Positions 16,273 through 23,183 of a stretch of DNA of 64,000 nt are shown one piece after another. A program made the position numbers and the translations under genes. The stretch's first letter is position 1. Each line of letters opens with the position of its first letter. The notes under the pieces were generated by a model. It searched no databases, was not told the DNA's origin, and saw only the letters and a list, made by a program, of their open reading frames with translations. Origin of the DNA: CAYLMG01 sp964493425 (GTDB lineage Bacteria > Planctomycetota > Phycisphaerae > Sedimentisphaerales > Anaerobacaceae); the NCBI GenBank assembly GCA_964493425.1, contig CAZBMW010000002.1:124001-188000 (forward strand), in the 5' to 3' direction.

Positions 16273-17713
16273 TTACATCGGGCAAATCATCAAACATCTG
16301 CATCTGATAACGTTCCATAGTAAATTTATTAACTGAAACATCCACCGGTATCTTATATTTACCGTTCCAGCACGCTGTGCAGTAGCACTCGTCGTCCTTG
16401 GACGCACAGCTTAAAAGTCCTTCAAGTGACATATAGCCCAGGCTGTCAACTCCGAGAAAGTCTCTTATCTGCTCTAAGCTGCGGTTGTTCGCAATCAATT
16501 CTTCCTTGGTCGGAAAGTCAACGCCGTAATAGCAGGGAAATCTTATCGGCGGACAGCTCACACGCATATGAATCTCTTTCGCTCCCGCCTGCCGAACAGC
16601 CGTTATCTTGCCCTTCGTGGTCGTCCCGCGGACTATCGAATCGTCAACAACGACGACACGTTTGCCCTCCACAGCCTCTTTTACAACCGCCAGCTTGAGT
16701 TTTACCTGCAGCTCCCGCAGCTTCTGGTCGGGCGATATGAACGTCCTGCCGATATAGTGACTTCTTACAAAACCCATATCAAAAGGTATTCCGCTGCCCT
16801 GCGAGTAGCCGACCGCAGCCGACGTCCCCGAGTCCGGCACAGGTATCACCACATCACCCTTCACAGGGTGCTCTTTCGCAAGACGTCTGCCTAATTTCTT
16901 TCTGAACTCGTGTACGTTCTCGCCGAAAATCGTGCTGCTCTGCTTCGCAAAATATATATGCTCGAACAAACAGTGCGCCGTCTTGATCGTTCCCGGCTTG
17001 ACGAAATACCTGCTGCTTGGTCCCTCTTTATCAATGGTAACAATCTCGCCCGGCTCAACCTCGCGCAGAAATTCGGCGCCTATCGCATCAAACGCGCAGC
17101 TCTCGCTGGCAACGACGTAACAGCCCTCCTTTGTCTTGCCCAGACATAATGGGCGAATTCCATACGGGTCACGAGCAGCTTCAATACGGTCATGGTACAA
17201 AAACAATAGACAATATGCGCCCTGGAGATGATTCAGCACGTGTGCCAGCGGGTCCGGATTGCTGACGTGTGTCGGCTTGGCCATCAAATGAGCTATTATC
17301 TCGGTATCGGATGTCGATTTGAATATGCTGCCGTAAGCCTCATATTCGTCACGGAGCAGCGGCGCATTTATCAGGTTGCCGTTATGCGCGATAGCCAATT
17401 GCCCGCGTGAGTATTCGGTCAAAAGAGGCTGGCTATTGATGGGATTCGAAGCGCCGCTGGTCGAATACCGCACGTGCCCTATCGCAACGGGATTGGCGAG
17501 CTTCTCCAGAACCCTTTTGCCGCTGCGAAATACCCTCGCAACCGAACCCATACCGGTATAGCAGTGAATGGACTCGCCGTTACTTGACGCTATACCTGCC
17601 GATTCCTGACCCCTGTGCTGCAGACTGTATAAGCCGAAATATGTTTTTTTGACCGCATCTTCGTCGCCGAAAATGCCGAAAAGCCCACAGCTCTCTTTCT
17701 TATCAAAACTCAT
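16265..17713 (-). CDS. purF: Amidophosphoribosyltransferase
   Basis: 482 residues. It uses PRPP and glutamine in the first committed step of purine synthesis. The N-terminal Ntn-hydrolase glutaminase begins MSFDKKESCGLFGIFG, with catalytic Cys9 exposed after a short propeptide. PRTase-type PRPP loop VVVVDDSIVRGTTTKG. The C-terminal cysteines (CASKDDECYCTACWNGKY) match the four-cysteine set that binds the 4Fe-4S cluster of the Bacillus-type enzyme. Divergent from the thioesterase; the first gene of purF-purM. Confidence 0.97.
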   Translation of the reverse strand: MSFDKKESCGLFGIFGDEDAVKKTYFGLYSLQHRGQESAGIASSNGESIHCYTGMGSVARVFRSGKRVLEKLANPVAIGHVRYSTSGASNPINSQPLLTEYSRGQLAIAHNGNLINAPLLRDEYEAYGSIFKSTSDTEIIAHLMAKPTHVSNPDPLAHVLNHLQGAYCLLFLYHDRIEAARDPYGIRPLCLGKTKEGCYVVASESCAFDAIGAEFLREVEPGEIVTIDKEGPSSRYFVKPGTIKTAHCLFEHIYFAKQSSTIFGENVHEFRKKLGRRLAKEHPVKGDVVIPVPDSGTSAAVGYSQGSGIPFDMGFVRSHYIGRTFISPDQKLRELQVKLKLAVVKEAVEGKRVVVVDDSIVRGTTTKGKITAVRQAGAKEIHMRVSCPPIRFPCYYGVDFPTKEELIANNRSLEQIRDFLGVDSLGYMSLEGLLSCASKDDECYCTACWNGKYKIPVDVSVNKFTMERYQMQMFDDLPDVNE

Positions 17714-17842
17714 CGAAAACCCCTCGTGCCACCTTCGGCTAAAAACAAGCTAACTGTCAATACCAAACAAAAACTTAATCACTAAATAGTTTAGCCGACC
17801 CGCCCGGACAAGTCAATTCAAACCGCTGTCTGAAAGAACCCT

Positions 17843-18259
17843 TTATTCAGCCGGGTACATAAAATCCGGCACACGCCGCACCTTACCATCCGAATTTACA
17901 CACGCCAGCACACTTGTGCCCTCAGCCAGAACCGCCGCATCGCTGCACCGCGTAAGTTTATAGCTGTGTTCTATCTTGCTCGCCGTTACCTTCGTACAGG
18001 CAGTATCGAGTTCAAGCTTCTCGTCGTATCTTGCCGGCTGGCGGTATCTTATGTTCAACTCTGCCATCACAAAAAATACCCCCGCCGCTTCAAGGTCTTT
18101 ATACGCAACTTTATTTACCCTCAGAAGCTCTGTTCTGCCCATCTCGAACCAGACCGGGTATACGCTGTGATGAACCACCCCGCCCTGGTCCGTCTCACAG
18201 TAACGAGGAACAATCGTTATTGTTTGGCTGTTAATGGCTATGCGTTGCGGAAAATCCAT
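17843..18259 (-). CDS. Acyl-CoA thioesterase (YbgC/4-hydroxybenzoyl-CoA type)
   Basis: 138 residues, single hot-dog fold. The motif RYCETDQGGVVHHSVYPVWFEMGRTELLR is the family's catalytic region: the aspartate in 'ETDQGGVVHH' and the helical 'Y..WFE..R.E.LR' follow the YbgC consensus closely. A further conserved stretch is MAELNIRYRQPARYDEKLELDT. In Gram-negative bacteria this family can be linked to the Tol-Pal system, but here it stands alone upstream of purF on the same strand. Substrate unknown. Confidence 0.9.
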   Translation of the reverse strand: MDFPQRIAINSQTITIVPRYCETDQGGVVHHSVYPVWFEMGRTELLRVNKVAYKDLEAAGVFFVMAELNIRYRQPARYDEKLELDTACTKVTASKIEHSYKLTRCSDAAVLAEGTSVLACVNSDGKVRRVPDFMYPAE

Positions 18260-18417
18260 CTCTGTCTCAAAAAGTATTTTTCCAGCTCTTACTCCGTTTC
18301 ATCCCTTGGAATCGGCATAAAAAACTGCGCACGGGGTATTGTAACAGCATAAAAGCTGCTTTTCAAACAGATTGTCAAATCGCAAATAAACCCAATTTGC
18401 AAATATGAAAATAAACA

Positions 18418-18446
18418 TTGACCCTCAAACGCTTTTATGAAATAAT
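18418..18446 (+). promoter_or_regulatory. Putative sigma-70 type promoter for the PpiC lipoprotein gene
   Basis: TTGACC (18418-18423), 17-base spacer, AATAAT (18441-18446), about 98 bases before the start codon. The -10 box is two mismatches from consensus. Predicted by eye only. Confidence 0.35.
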
Positions 18447-18543
18447 GACGCTTTATATTTGAAAATAAAATTTTGTGTATTGTGAGCAGGCATCATCTTT
18501 CCTTGATGCTGAAGGAAGCTTTATTTGTCGAAAGGAGTTTATT

Positions 18544-19707
18544 ATGAAGACCTATTTGTTCAGTTTCGCTTGTGTTATAGCGTCCGTTCTAGTCTTTATT
18601 AGCGGATGTCTCGAGGAAAAACAGGTACCTGCCGACATAGCTGAGACGCCGATTGTTTCCGAACCTGAAGCTGAGACCATCGAGCCGGAAATGGCCCGCA
18701 AAACCATAGAGGACTCAAACATAATCGTTACCGTTAATGGAACAGTTATTACCAAAGCCCAGCTGGATGAAAACGTGCAGCCAATCATCAGTTACAGAGA
18801 ACAAATGCAGCAAAAGACTACACCCTCACTGCGCGAGCAATACGAAAGCCAGATGCTGGATAATATGATAACGGAGATTTTGTTTGATGAGCAAATAAAG
18901 GCTAACAATATAGAGGTTACAGAGCAGGATGTTGACAGCTATATTATTGGTATGATTAAAGCCTCGGACCCGAATATGACTCTGGAAGATTTTAAATCTC
19001 AGATGGAAGCGCGAGGTGCAGACTTCAATCAATTGAAAAAAACAATGCAAAAAAGGCTTTTGATGAAAGAACTTCTGGAGATTGAATATCCCGGTGAGTT
19101 TGATTTTTCTGAAGAAGATGCGAGAAAATTTTATGATGAAAACCAGAGATTTTTCAAAAAGCCTGAGATGGTAAGAGCAAGTCATATTCTCATAATACCT
19201 GACACATCGGACCCGAACAAAATCGAGCAGGCCGGAGCAGAAGCAAAACAAAAGGCGCAAAACATCCTCGAACAAATCAGAAACGGAGCCGATTTCGCCG
19301 AAATGGCAAAAGCCTACTCAGACTGTCCCTCGGCAAGCAGGGGCGGCGACCTCGGATTCAATCACAGAGGTCAATGGATACCAGCCTTCTCAAATGCAGC
19401 CTTCGCCCTGGAGATTGGCCAGGTCAGTGACGTAGTGGAAAGCTCACGCGGCTTTCATATTATAAAAGCAACCGGCCACCGCGATGCCACCGCCGTTTCT
19501 TTCGATGAGGCTAAAAATAATATTATGAAAGTTTTGCAATCGCAAAAAGAGCAAAGCCTCATCCCCAAACTGGTTGAAAAATTGAAAGAAGAAGCAGAAA
19601 TAGTATATCCTCCGGATTCTACATTGAGGTCTTATCAGCCGACAAAATCAAGAATAAGAGAAGGTACAAGCCTCATCGAGCGGCCGGCACAGTCGGCTAC
19701 ACAATAG
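18544..19707 (+). CDS. SurA/PpiC-type peptidyl-prolyl isomerase lipoprotein
   Basis: ATG at 18544 with AAAGGAG six bases upstream; a reading from 18475 lacks such a site. The N-terminus MKTYLFSFACVIASVLVFISGC is a lipoprotein signal with Cys22. A SurA-like N-terminal helical domain follows (VNGTVITKAQLDENVQPI). The parvulin PPIase domain lies around residues 200-305 (VRASHILIIPDTSD ... SRGGDLGFNHRGQWIPAFSNAAFALEIGQVSDVVESSRGFHIIKA). Expected to act in the periplasm on outer-membrane or secreted proteins. It converges on groES. Confidence 0.93.
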   Translation: MKTYLFSFACVIASVLVFISGCLEEKQVPADIAETPIVSEPEAETIEPEMARKTIEDSNIIVTVNGTVITKAQLDENVQPIISYREQMQQKTTPSLREQYESQMLDNMITEILFDEQIKANNIEVTEQDVDSYIIGMIKASDPNMTLEDFKSQMEARGADFNQLKKTMQKRLLMKELLEIEYPGEFDFSEEDARKFYDENQRFFKKPEMVRASHILIIPDTSDPNKIEQAGAEAKQKAQNILEQIRNGADFAEMAKAYSDCPSASRGGDLGFNHRGQWIPAFSNAAFALEIGQVSDVVESSRGFHIIKATGHRDATAVSFDEAKNNIMKVLQSQKEQSLIPKLVEKLKEEAEIVYPPDSTLRSYQPTKSRIREGTSLIERPAQSATQ

Positions 19708-19731
19708 TCAGGCGGCTTCTGTTGGTTGTCA

Positions 19732-20049
19732 CTATGCTCTTCTGAATACCGCTACGACGTTTTCAACTTCCACGACGAATAGCCGGTTATCGCCCTCGAA
19801 ATCCACCGGTATCGCACCCTTCGGATTGAACAGGACCTTATCGTACCGGCGAAGCGGTATTTCAGGCGTATTTTCCACCTCGGCTGAAACCGTTACTATT
19901 CTTCCGGTTATGGTTGGAATCTCTATATTATCCGGCAGTTGAATTCCGCCTTTGGTCTGTTTTTTATCCTCATCCTTGCGAATCAGGACTCTTTTGCCTA
20001 TCGGTTCAACCGTCTCGAAAGTATCGTTTTTTGCTTTTGTTTTGCCCAT
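19732..20049 (-). CDS. groES: GroES co-chaperonin
   Basis: 105 residues. The core PIGKRVLIRKDEDKKQTKGGIQLPDN, a mobile-loop region, TGRIVTVSAEV, LRRYDKVLFNPKGAIPVDFEGDNRLFVVEVENVVAVF is the canonical Cpn10 beta-barrel. Length is slightly above the usual 95-97 because of an N-terminal MGKTKAKNDTFETVE extension. The usual neighbour groEL is not here; the gene stands alone, so it may be a second copy serving a distant groEL. Confidence 0.9.
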   Translation of the reverse strand: MGKTKAKNDTFETVEPIGKRVLIRKDEDKKQTKGGIQLPDNIEIPTITGRIVTVSAEVENTPEIPLRRYDKVLFNPKGAIPVDFEGDNRLFVVEVENVVAVFRRA

Positions 20050-20149
20050 CTCAAAATAACCTGCTTTTCTGTATTATATACGCTTACCAGCAATTTGTTT
20101 AGTCCTCTTTTTCCACATTCAGGTAATACAAACAAAGCCAATTTCTGAA

Positions 20150-20299
20150 AAAACGAACCCAATTTTGAGCTAAAATTGGGTTCGTTTTGGGTTCGTTTGG
20201 GTTCGTTTTTTGAGCGGGAAAAGGTAATTAAATTACCATAACTATTTATATTGCAAGTAGTTATATCAATTTGGTCATTTTTTAAATTGGGTTCGTTTT
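20150..20299. repeat. GGGTTCGTTTT ('NEPN') repeat element
   Basis: A perfect inverted repeat with 17-bp arms (AAAACGAACCCAATTTT at 20150-20166, its complement at 20172-20188, loop GAGCT). It is followed by direct copies of GGGTTCGTTT at 20189 and 20199 and another at 20289. Read on the minus strand the units give the peptide NEPK/NEPN. I recall NEPN-type peptides from Planctomycetota intergenic repeats, but this is memory, not a search. Confidence 0.65.
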
Positions 20300-20583
20300 G
20301 CATATTTTTGTTTTTTTTGCGCGCCATATCGTGAAGCGTATCTCGTGAAGCGTGAAGCGGATTAGTTAATTGGTTATAAAACATTGGCAAGTCCTTAATA
20401 TAAAAGAATTTAATTTTGACTTGAACTGCTGTTCTTTTCGTGCGGTCCTCCGCGTTACGTGTGTTTTCTAACACACAAAGTCATTGTACCACGTAAGAAT
20501 TATTGTTCAATAAAAAAATAAATTTTTTGCCACTAAGATACTAAGAAAATTAGTCAAAAGTCACACGTCAAAAGGAAAAGCAA

Positions 20584-20671
20584 GTTTCTGCCGAAGGCCG
20601 CGATGAGCGTCCTAAAGTGGCACCCGCCGATGGCGAGGTGCGTAAAGAAGATGCGAACCGCAGGCAGAAAC
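20584..20671. repeat. Large nested stem-loop element
   Basis: Outer 9-bp arms GTTTCTGCC (20584-20592) and GGCAGAAAC (20663-20671) enclose a tight hairpin at 20620-20641 (GCACC/GGTGC and CGCC/GGCG, loop GAT, one bulged A). It could be a non-coding RNA, a miniature transposable element or a structured terminator. There is no adjacent run of T. Confidence 0.5.
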
Positions 20672-20710
20672 CGCATAGAAATAGCCACGAAAAGGCACGA
20701 ATTTATTTAA

Positions 20711-20750
20711 CCGCGGATTTCACGGATTTTTCACCACAGAGTTCACAGAG
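20711..20750. repeat. CACGGATT / CACAGAG dispersed repeat
   Basis: A segment reading CCGCGGATTTCACGGATT followed by CACCACAGAGTTCACAGAG. The CACAGAG unit is the same as in the arrays at 27.2-28.4 kb, and CACGGATT recurs inverted just after topA at about 23140-23150, so these are copies of a dispersed family. Confidence 0.5.
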
Positions 20751-20993
20751 AAACCATAAGTAGAATATAGAAAAATTTCGCTTGCCTTTGGAGAGAATTA
20801 GGAGTAAAATTGGCCAAGCGACAACGAATAGGAATCATCGTGAAGTTAGTATTTATTAATTTGGTATATTTGTTAATGGGAATTGCGGATTTGATAGCTT
20901 ATGAAAATGCGAAGACGTAGTGGTGTTATTAAGTCTTGTATATGGGAAATCTCAAATTAAATAGAGGGGCAGTAAACCTCAAGGATGTAAATA

Positions 20994-22715
20994 ATGGAAC
21001 CTAAACATTTTCTACTTGATATTGATGGGTGCCTCAGAGCAGGACCAATTAATCAGCTTCCAGGACTGGAAATAATTCAGCACTACGTGGAACGGGCCAA
21101 GCGAGAGAAGCTTCCGCTCATATCACTTTGCACTGGCCGTGGTCGTGGCTATGGTGAAGCCATGCATCAGAATATAGGTGCACCAGATACCTTCTCGATC
21201 TTCGAGAACGGATGTTTCATGGAGAAGATCACGTGCACGCCACGTGAGCTTGTGGAGCATCCGGACGTGAACAAGAACCGCGATCTATTTGCGGAAATTG
21301 CCTCGTTTCTGGCAGATTATGCTGTTGAAAAGGGATACTATCGGGAACCAAAGGAAGTAATGGTGACGATTAGCGTGAAGGGGACTAATAAGAAACCGGA
21401 TAAACTAGAAGAGGAGATTGAAAAAGAGTTGACGAAAAAGAAATGGCTGAAAGACGTGTATACTACGCATTCAGAAACAGCCGTGGACATAACACCAAAG
21501 GGTGTCTCAAAGGCCACTGGCGTCCTCCTATTCGCTAAGCACGAAAAGCTTAAGGTCAAGGATATTTGCGGTGTAGGTGATAGCCAGGCGGACTGCGGAT
21601 TCTTGGAGCTTGTTGGATTTGCCGGATGTCCCTCAAACGCGAAGCCAGAAGTAAAAGCTGTCGTTCGGAAAAAAATCAAGAAATTCGGACACGACCATGG
21701 CTTTATAGCCCCCAGTCCAGGCATTTTTGGGGTAGAGGAAATTCTTGAGTACTTCAATAAATTAAAGAAGGTTCGCCTTCTTGATACGCTCCTCCCCTTG
21801 CTTAGTGACGTCCAGGCTATCAGGGACCGGACTTGCTTCATGGTGACCAGAGCCATGAAGATACTGGATAAAAAGCATATCATATATGAGATTGAAGAGA
21901 ACCCACATGTAGCTACTACTAAAGATGAGCGCAGGCTTTTGGAACGCCCTACTGACAGGACATATTGGCGATGGCCTGCCGGTGGGGTTCTTTTCGTGCT
22001 TAAAGATCGAAGGAAGGGTTATTTTTGCGCCGTAGTTCTGCGAGATCAGGACGCTCCGGTAGATCCATGCTGCTTCGGAACAGGTGCAGGAGTAGGTGCT
22101 GGCGAGGATGAGTTTCTTTTTCCCAACCGGGTCGCGATGCGTGAAGCGGTAGAGGAGATTATCGTGTGTGTTGGAAATAAAATTGCATGCCCTTTTATAG
22201 TGGACGATAAATGGGGTGGGATGAATATCACTATTGAGGAAATAACGCGGAAGAATCTATTCCTAGCAAGCAGGTTAGGGCGGCATTATGTTAATGGGAT
22301 CATTTCATTATCGGCAAAATTACTGGATTTTAAGGGAGACACCAAATTCGTAACTAAGTGGGGAGACAAAAGCATGAATATTCCCGGCGTCTCTGTCGAA
22401 GACAAAAATAACAGTGCGATGGACTATCTATGCGCGATAGTAGTAGATCTTGGGGACCACTCGATAAATGAAGTTTTCTTGCTGGATGGAGAGATGGAGG
22501 GTACGATACCATTGCGCCGGGAAATGTATCTTTTTAAATTGGAAGAGGCGCCAGCATCCAAAGGCTATAAACTTGGCGAACTGAAAAAGGTATTTAAGGA
22601 AGGGCGGCCACTGGAAGACATCGAACGGAAAGATCTAAAAGCATGTGGAGGCATGGACAAAGTTAAGCTAACGCCGGGCCTTAAAAAAATTCTCGAATCC
22701 TTGCGCCGATTATAG
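20994..22715 (+). CDS. HAD hydrolase fused to a Nudix-like domain
   Basis: 573 residues, AAGGATG ribosome binding site. The N-terminal half is a HAD phosphatase of the Cof/sucrose-phosphatase type: LLDIDGCL (Asp8, Asp10), CTGRG, a C2-type cap (PKEVMVTISVKG), KGVSKATGV and GVGDSQADCGFLELVGFAGC. The C-terminal half, about 330-500, resembles a Nudix domain: YWRWPAGGVLFVLKDR, then GAGVGAGEDEFLFP ... REAVEEI, with the REAVEEI core but two extra residues before it. Substrate unknown; a sugar-phosphate or nucleotide-sugar is plausible. It sits alone between repeat-rich regions, and its codons seem less like the neighbours (frequent AGG, GGA, CTA), which suggests acquisition. Confidence 0.7.
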   Translation: MEPKHFLLDIDGCLRAGPINQLPGLEIIQHYVERAKREKLPLISLCTGRGRGYGEAMHQNIGAPDTFSIFENGCFMEKITCTPRELVEHPDVNKNRDLFAEIASFLADYAVEKGYYREPKEVMVTISVKGTNKKPDKLEEEIEKELTKKKWLKDVYTTHSETAVDITPKGVSKATGVLLFAKHEKLKVKDICGVGDSQADCGFLELVGFAGCPSNAKPEVKAVVRKKIKKFGHDHGFIAPSPGIFGVEEILEYFNKLKKVRLLDTLLPLLSDVQAIRDRTCFMVTRAMKILDKKHIIYEIEENPHVATTKDERRLLERPTDRTYWRWPAGGVLFVLKDRRKGYFCAVVLRDQDAPVDPCCFGTGAGVGAGEDEFLFPNRVAMREAVEEIIVCVGNKIACPFIVDDKWGGMNITIEEITRKNLFLASRLGRHYVNGIISLSAKLLDFKGDTKFVTKWGDKSMNIPGVSVEDKNNSAMDYLCAIVVDLGDHSINEVFLLDGEMEGTIPLRREMYLFKLEEAPASKGYKLGELKKVFKEGRPLEDIERKDLKACGGMDKVKLTPGLKKILESLRRL

Positions 22716-23159
22716 TAGTTCAAGTAGCAAGATGCTGTTGACACACCCAGTAAGTCCAGGCTTGCAGTCAAGCTGCGTAGAGAGCGTAAGAGAGGGTTTT
22801 GTATAATAAAAGCCGACGAAACTAACAAACAAGTCCAACGTAGTATGGCAACTCCGCACAACAGTGGATAAAAGGCAATAACATGAATTATTGAAAGGTT
22901 GGATTATATATCTAACTTATTTTAACACACATACATATATCGTCAATAAGATAAACAAAAAAATGAAAAATTTTTTTAAGCAAATTTTAAGTTTGTTTTT
23001 CCCCTATCTAAGCGGTTAGCGCAGGTGGGTATCTGTGGTTGATTTTCTCTCTGCGCTCTCGGTGTCCGCCCTTGGCGAGACCTCGCCTTCTGGCGGGTCC
23101 TCTATGGAGAAATATAAAACTTAACAGTGTAAATCAGTGTTAATCCGTGTCGAATTTTC
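22716..23159. other. Repeat-bearing intergenic region downstream of the HAD-Nudix gene
   Basis: 444 bases without a gene. AT-rich to about 23000, then a nested GC hairpin (23066-23096), then the dispersed repeat that ends topA. No RNA gene recognised. The HAD-Nudix gene is thus enclosed by repeat-bearing spacers on both sides. Confidence 0.75.
23066..23096. terminator. Nested GC hairpin between convergent genes (possible terminator)
   Basis: CCGCC (23066-23070) pairs with GGCGG (23092-23096), enclosing GGCGA/TCGCC with loop GACC (23074-23087). It lies between the plus-strand HAD-Nudix gene and the minus-strand topA, where a two-way terminator is expected. No T run follows, so intrinsic termination is uncertain. 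Confidence 0.4.
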
Positions 23160-23183
23160 TTAGTGACTTGGTGACTTTGTGGT
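23131..23183. repeat. Dispersed repeat overlapping the 3' end of topA
   Basis: Read on the minus strand: CCACAAAGTCACCAAG, CACTAAG, then CACGGATTAACACTGATT. The CACTAAG and CACGGATT types also occur at 20529 and 20711. The last codons and stop of topA lie within it. Confidence 0.6.

Larger units (their letters stand above)
20050..20993. other. Repeat-rich intergenic region
   Basis: About 940 bases with no credible gene. It holds the GTTCGTTTT element (20150-20299), three CGTGAAGCG units (20330-20359), a CACTAAG repeat (20529-20545), a strong nested stem-loop (20584-20671) and a CACGGATT/CACAGAG repeat (20711-20750). A 158-residue minus-strand frame across 19998-20474 encodes only repeat-derived peptide and overlaps groES, so I do not call it. 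From about 20780 to 20993 I see only ordinary AT-rich sequence leading to the HAD-Nudix gene. Confidence 0.8.

Noticed and set aside
16426..16894. Plus-strand frames inside purF (and similar frames within purM, topA, lptD and other genes)
   Set aside because: They are antisense shadows of well-supported genes and lack starts or domain signs.
19998..20474. A 158-residue minus-strand reading frame with NEPK/NEPN peptides
   Set aside because: It overlaps groES and its content is repeat-derived; I treat it as an artefact of the repeat element.
20050..23159. Insertion sequence or transposase in the repeat island
   Set aside because: No transposase frame and no terminal inverted repeats matching a known insertion sequence.
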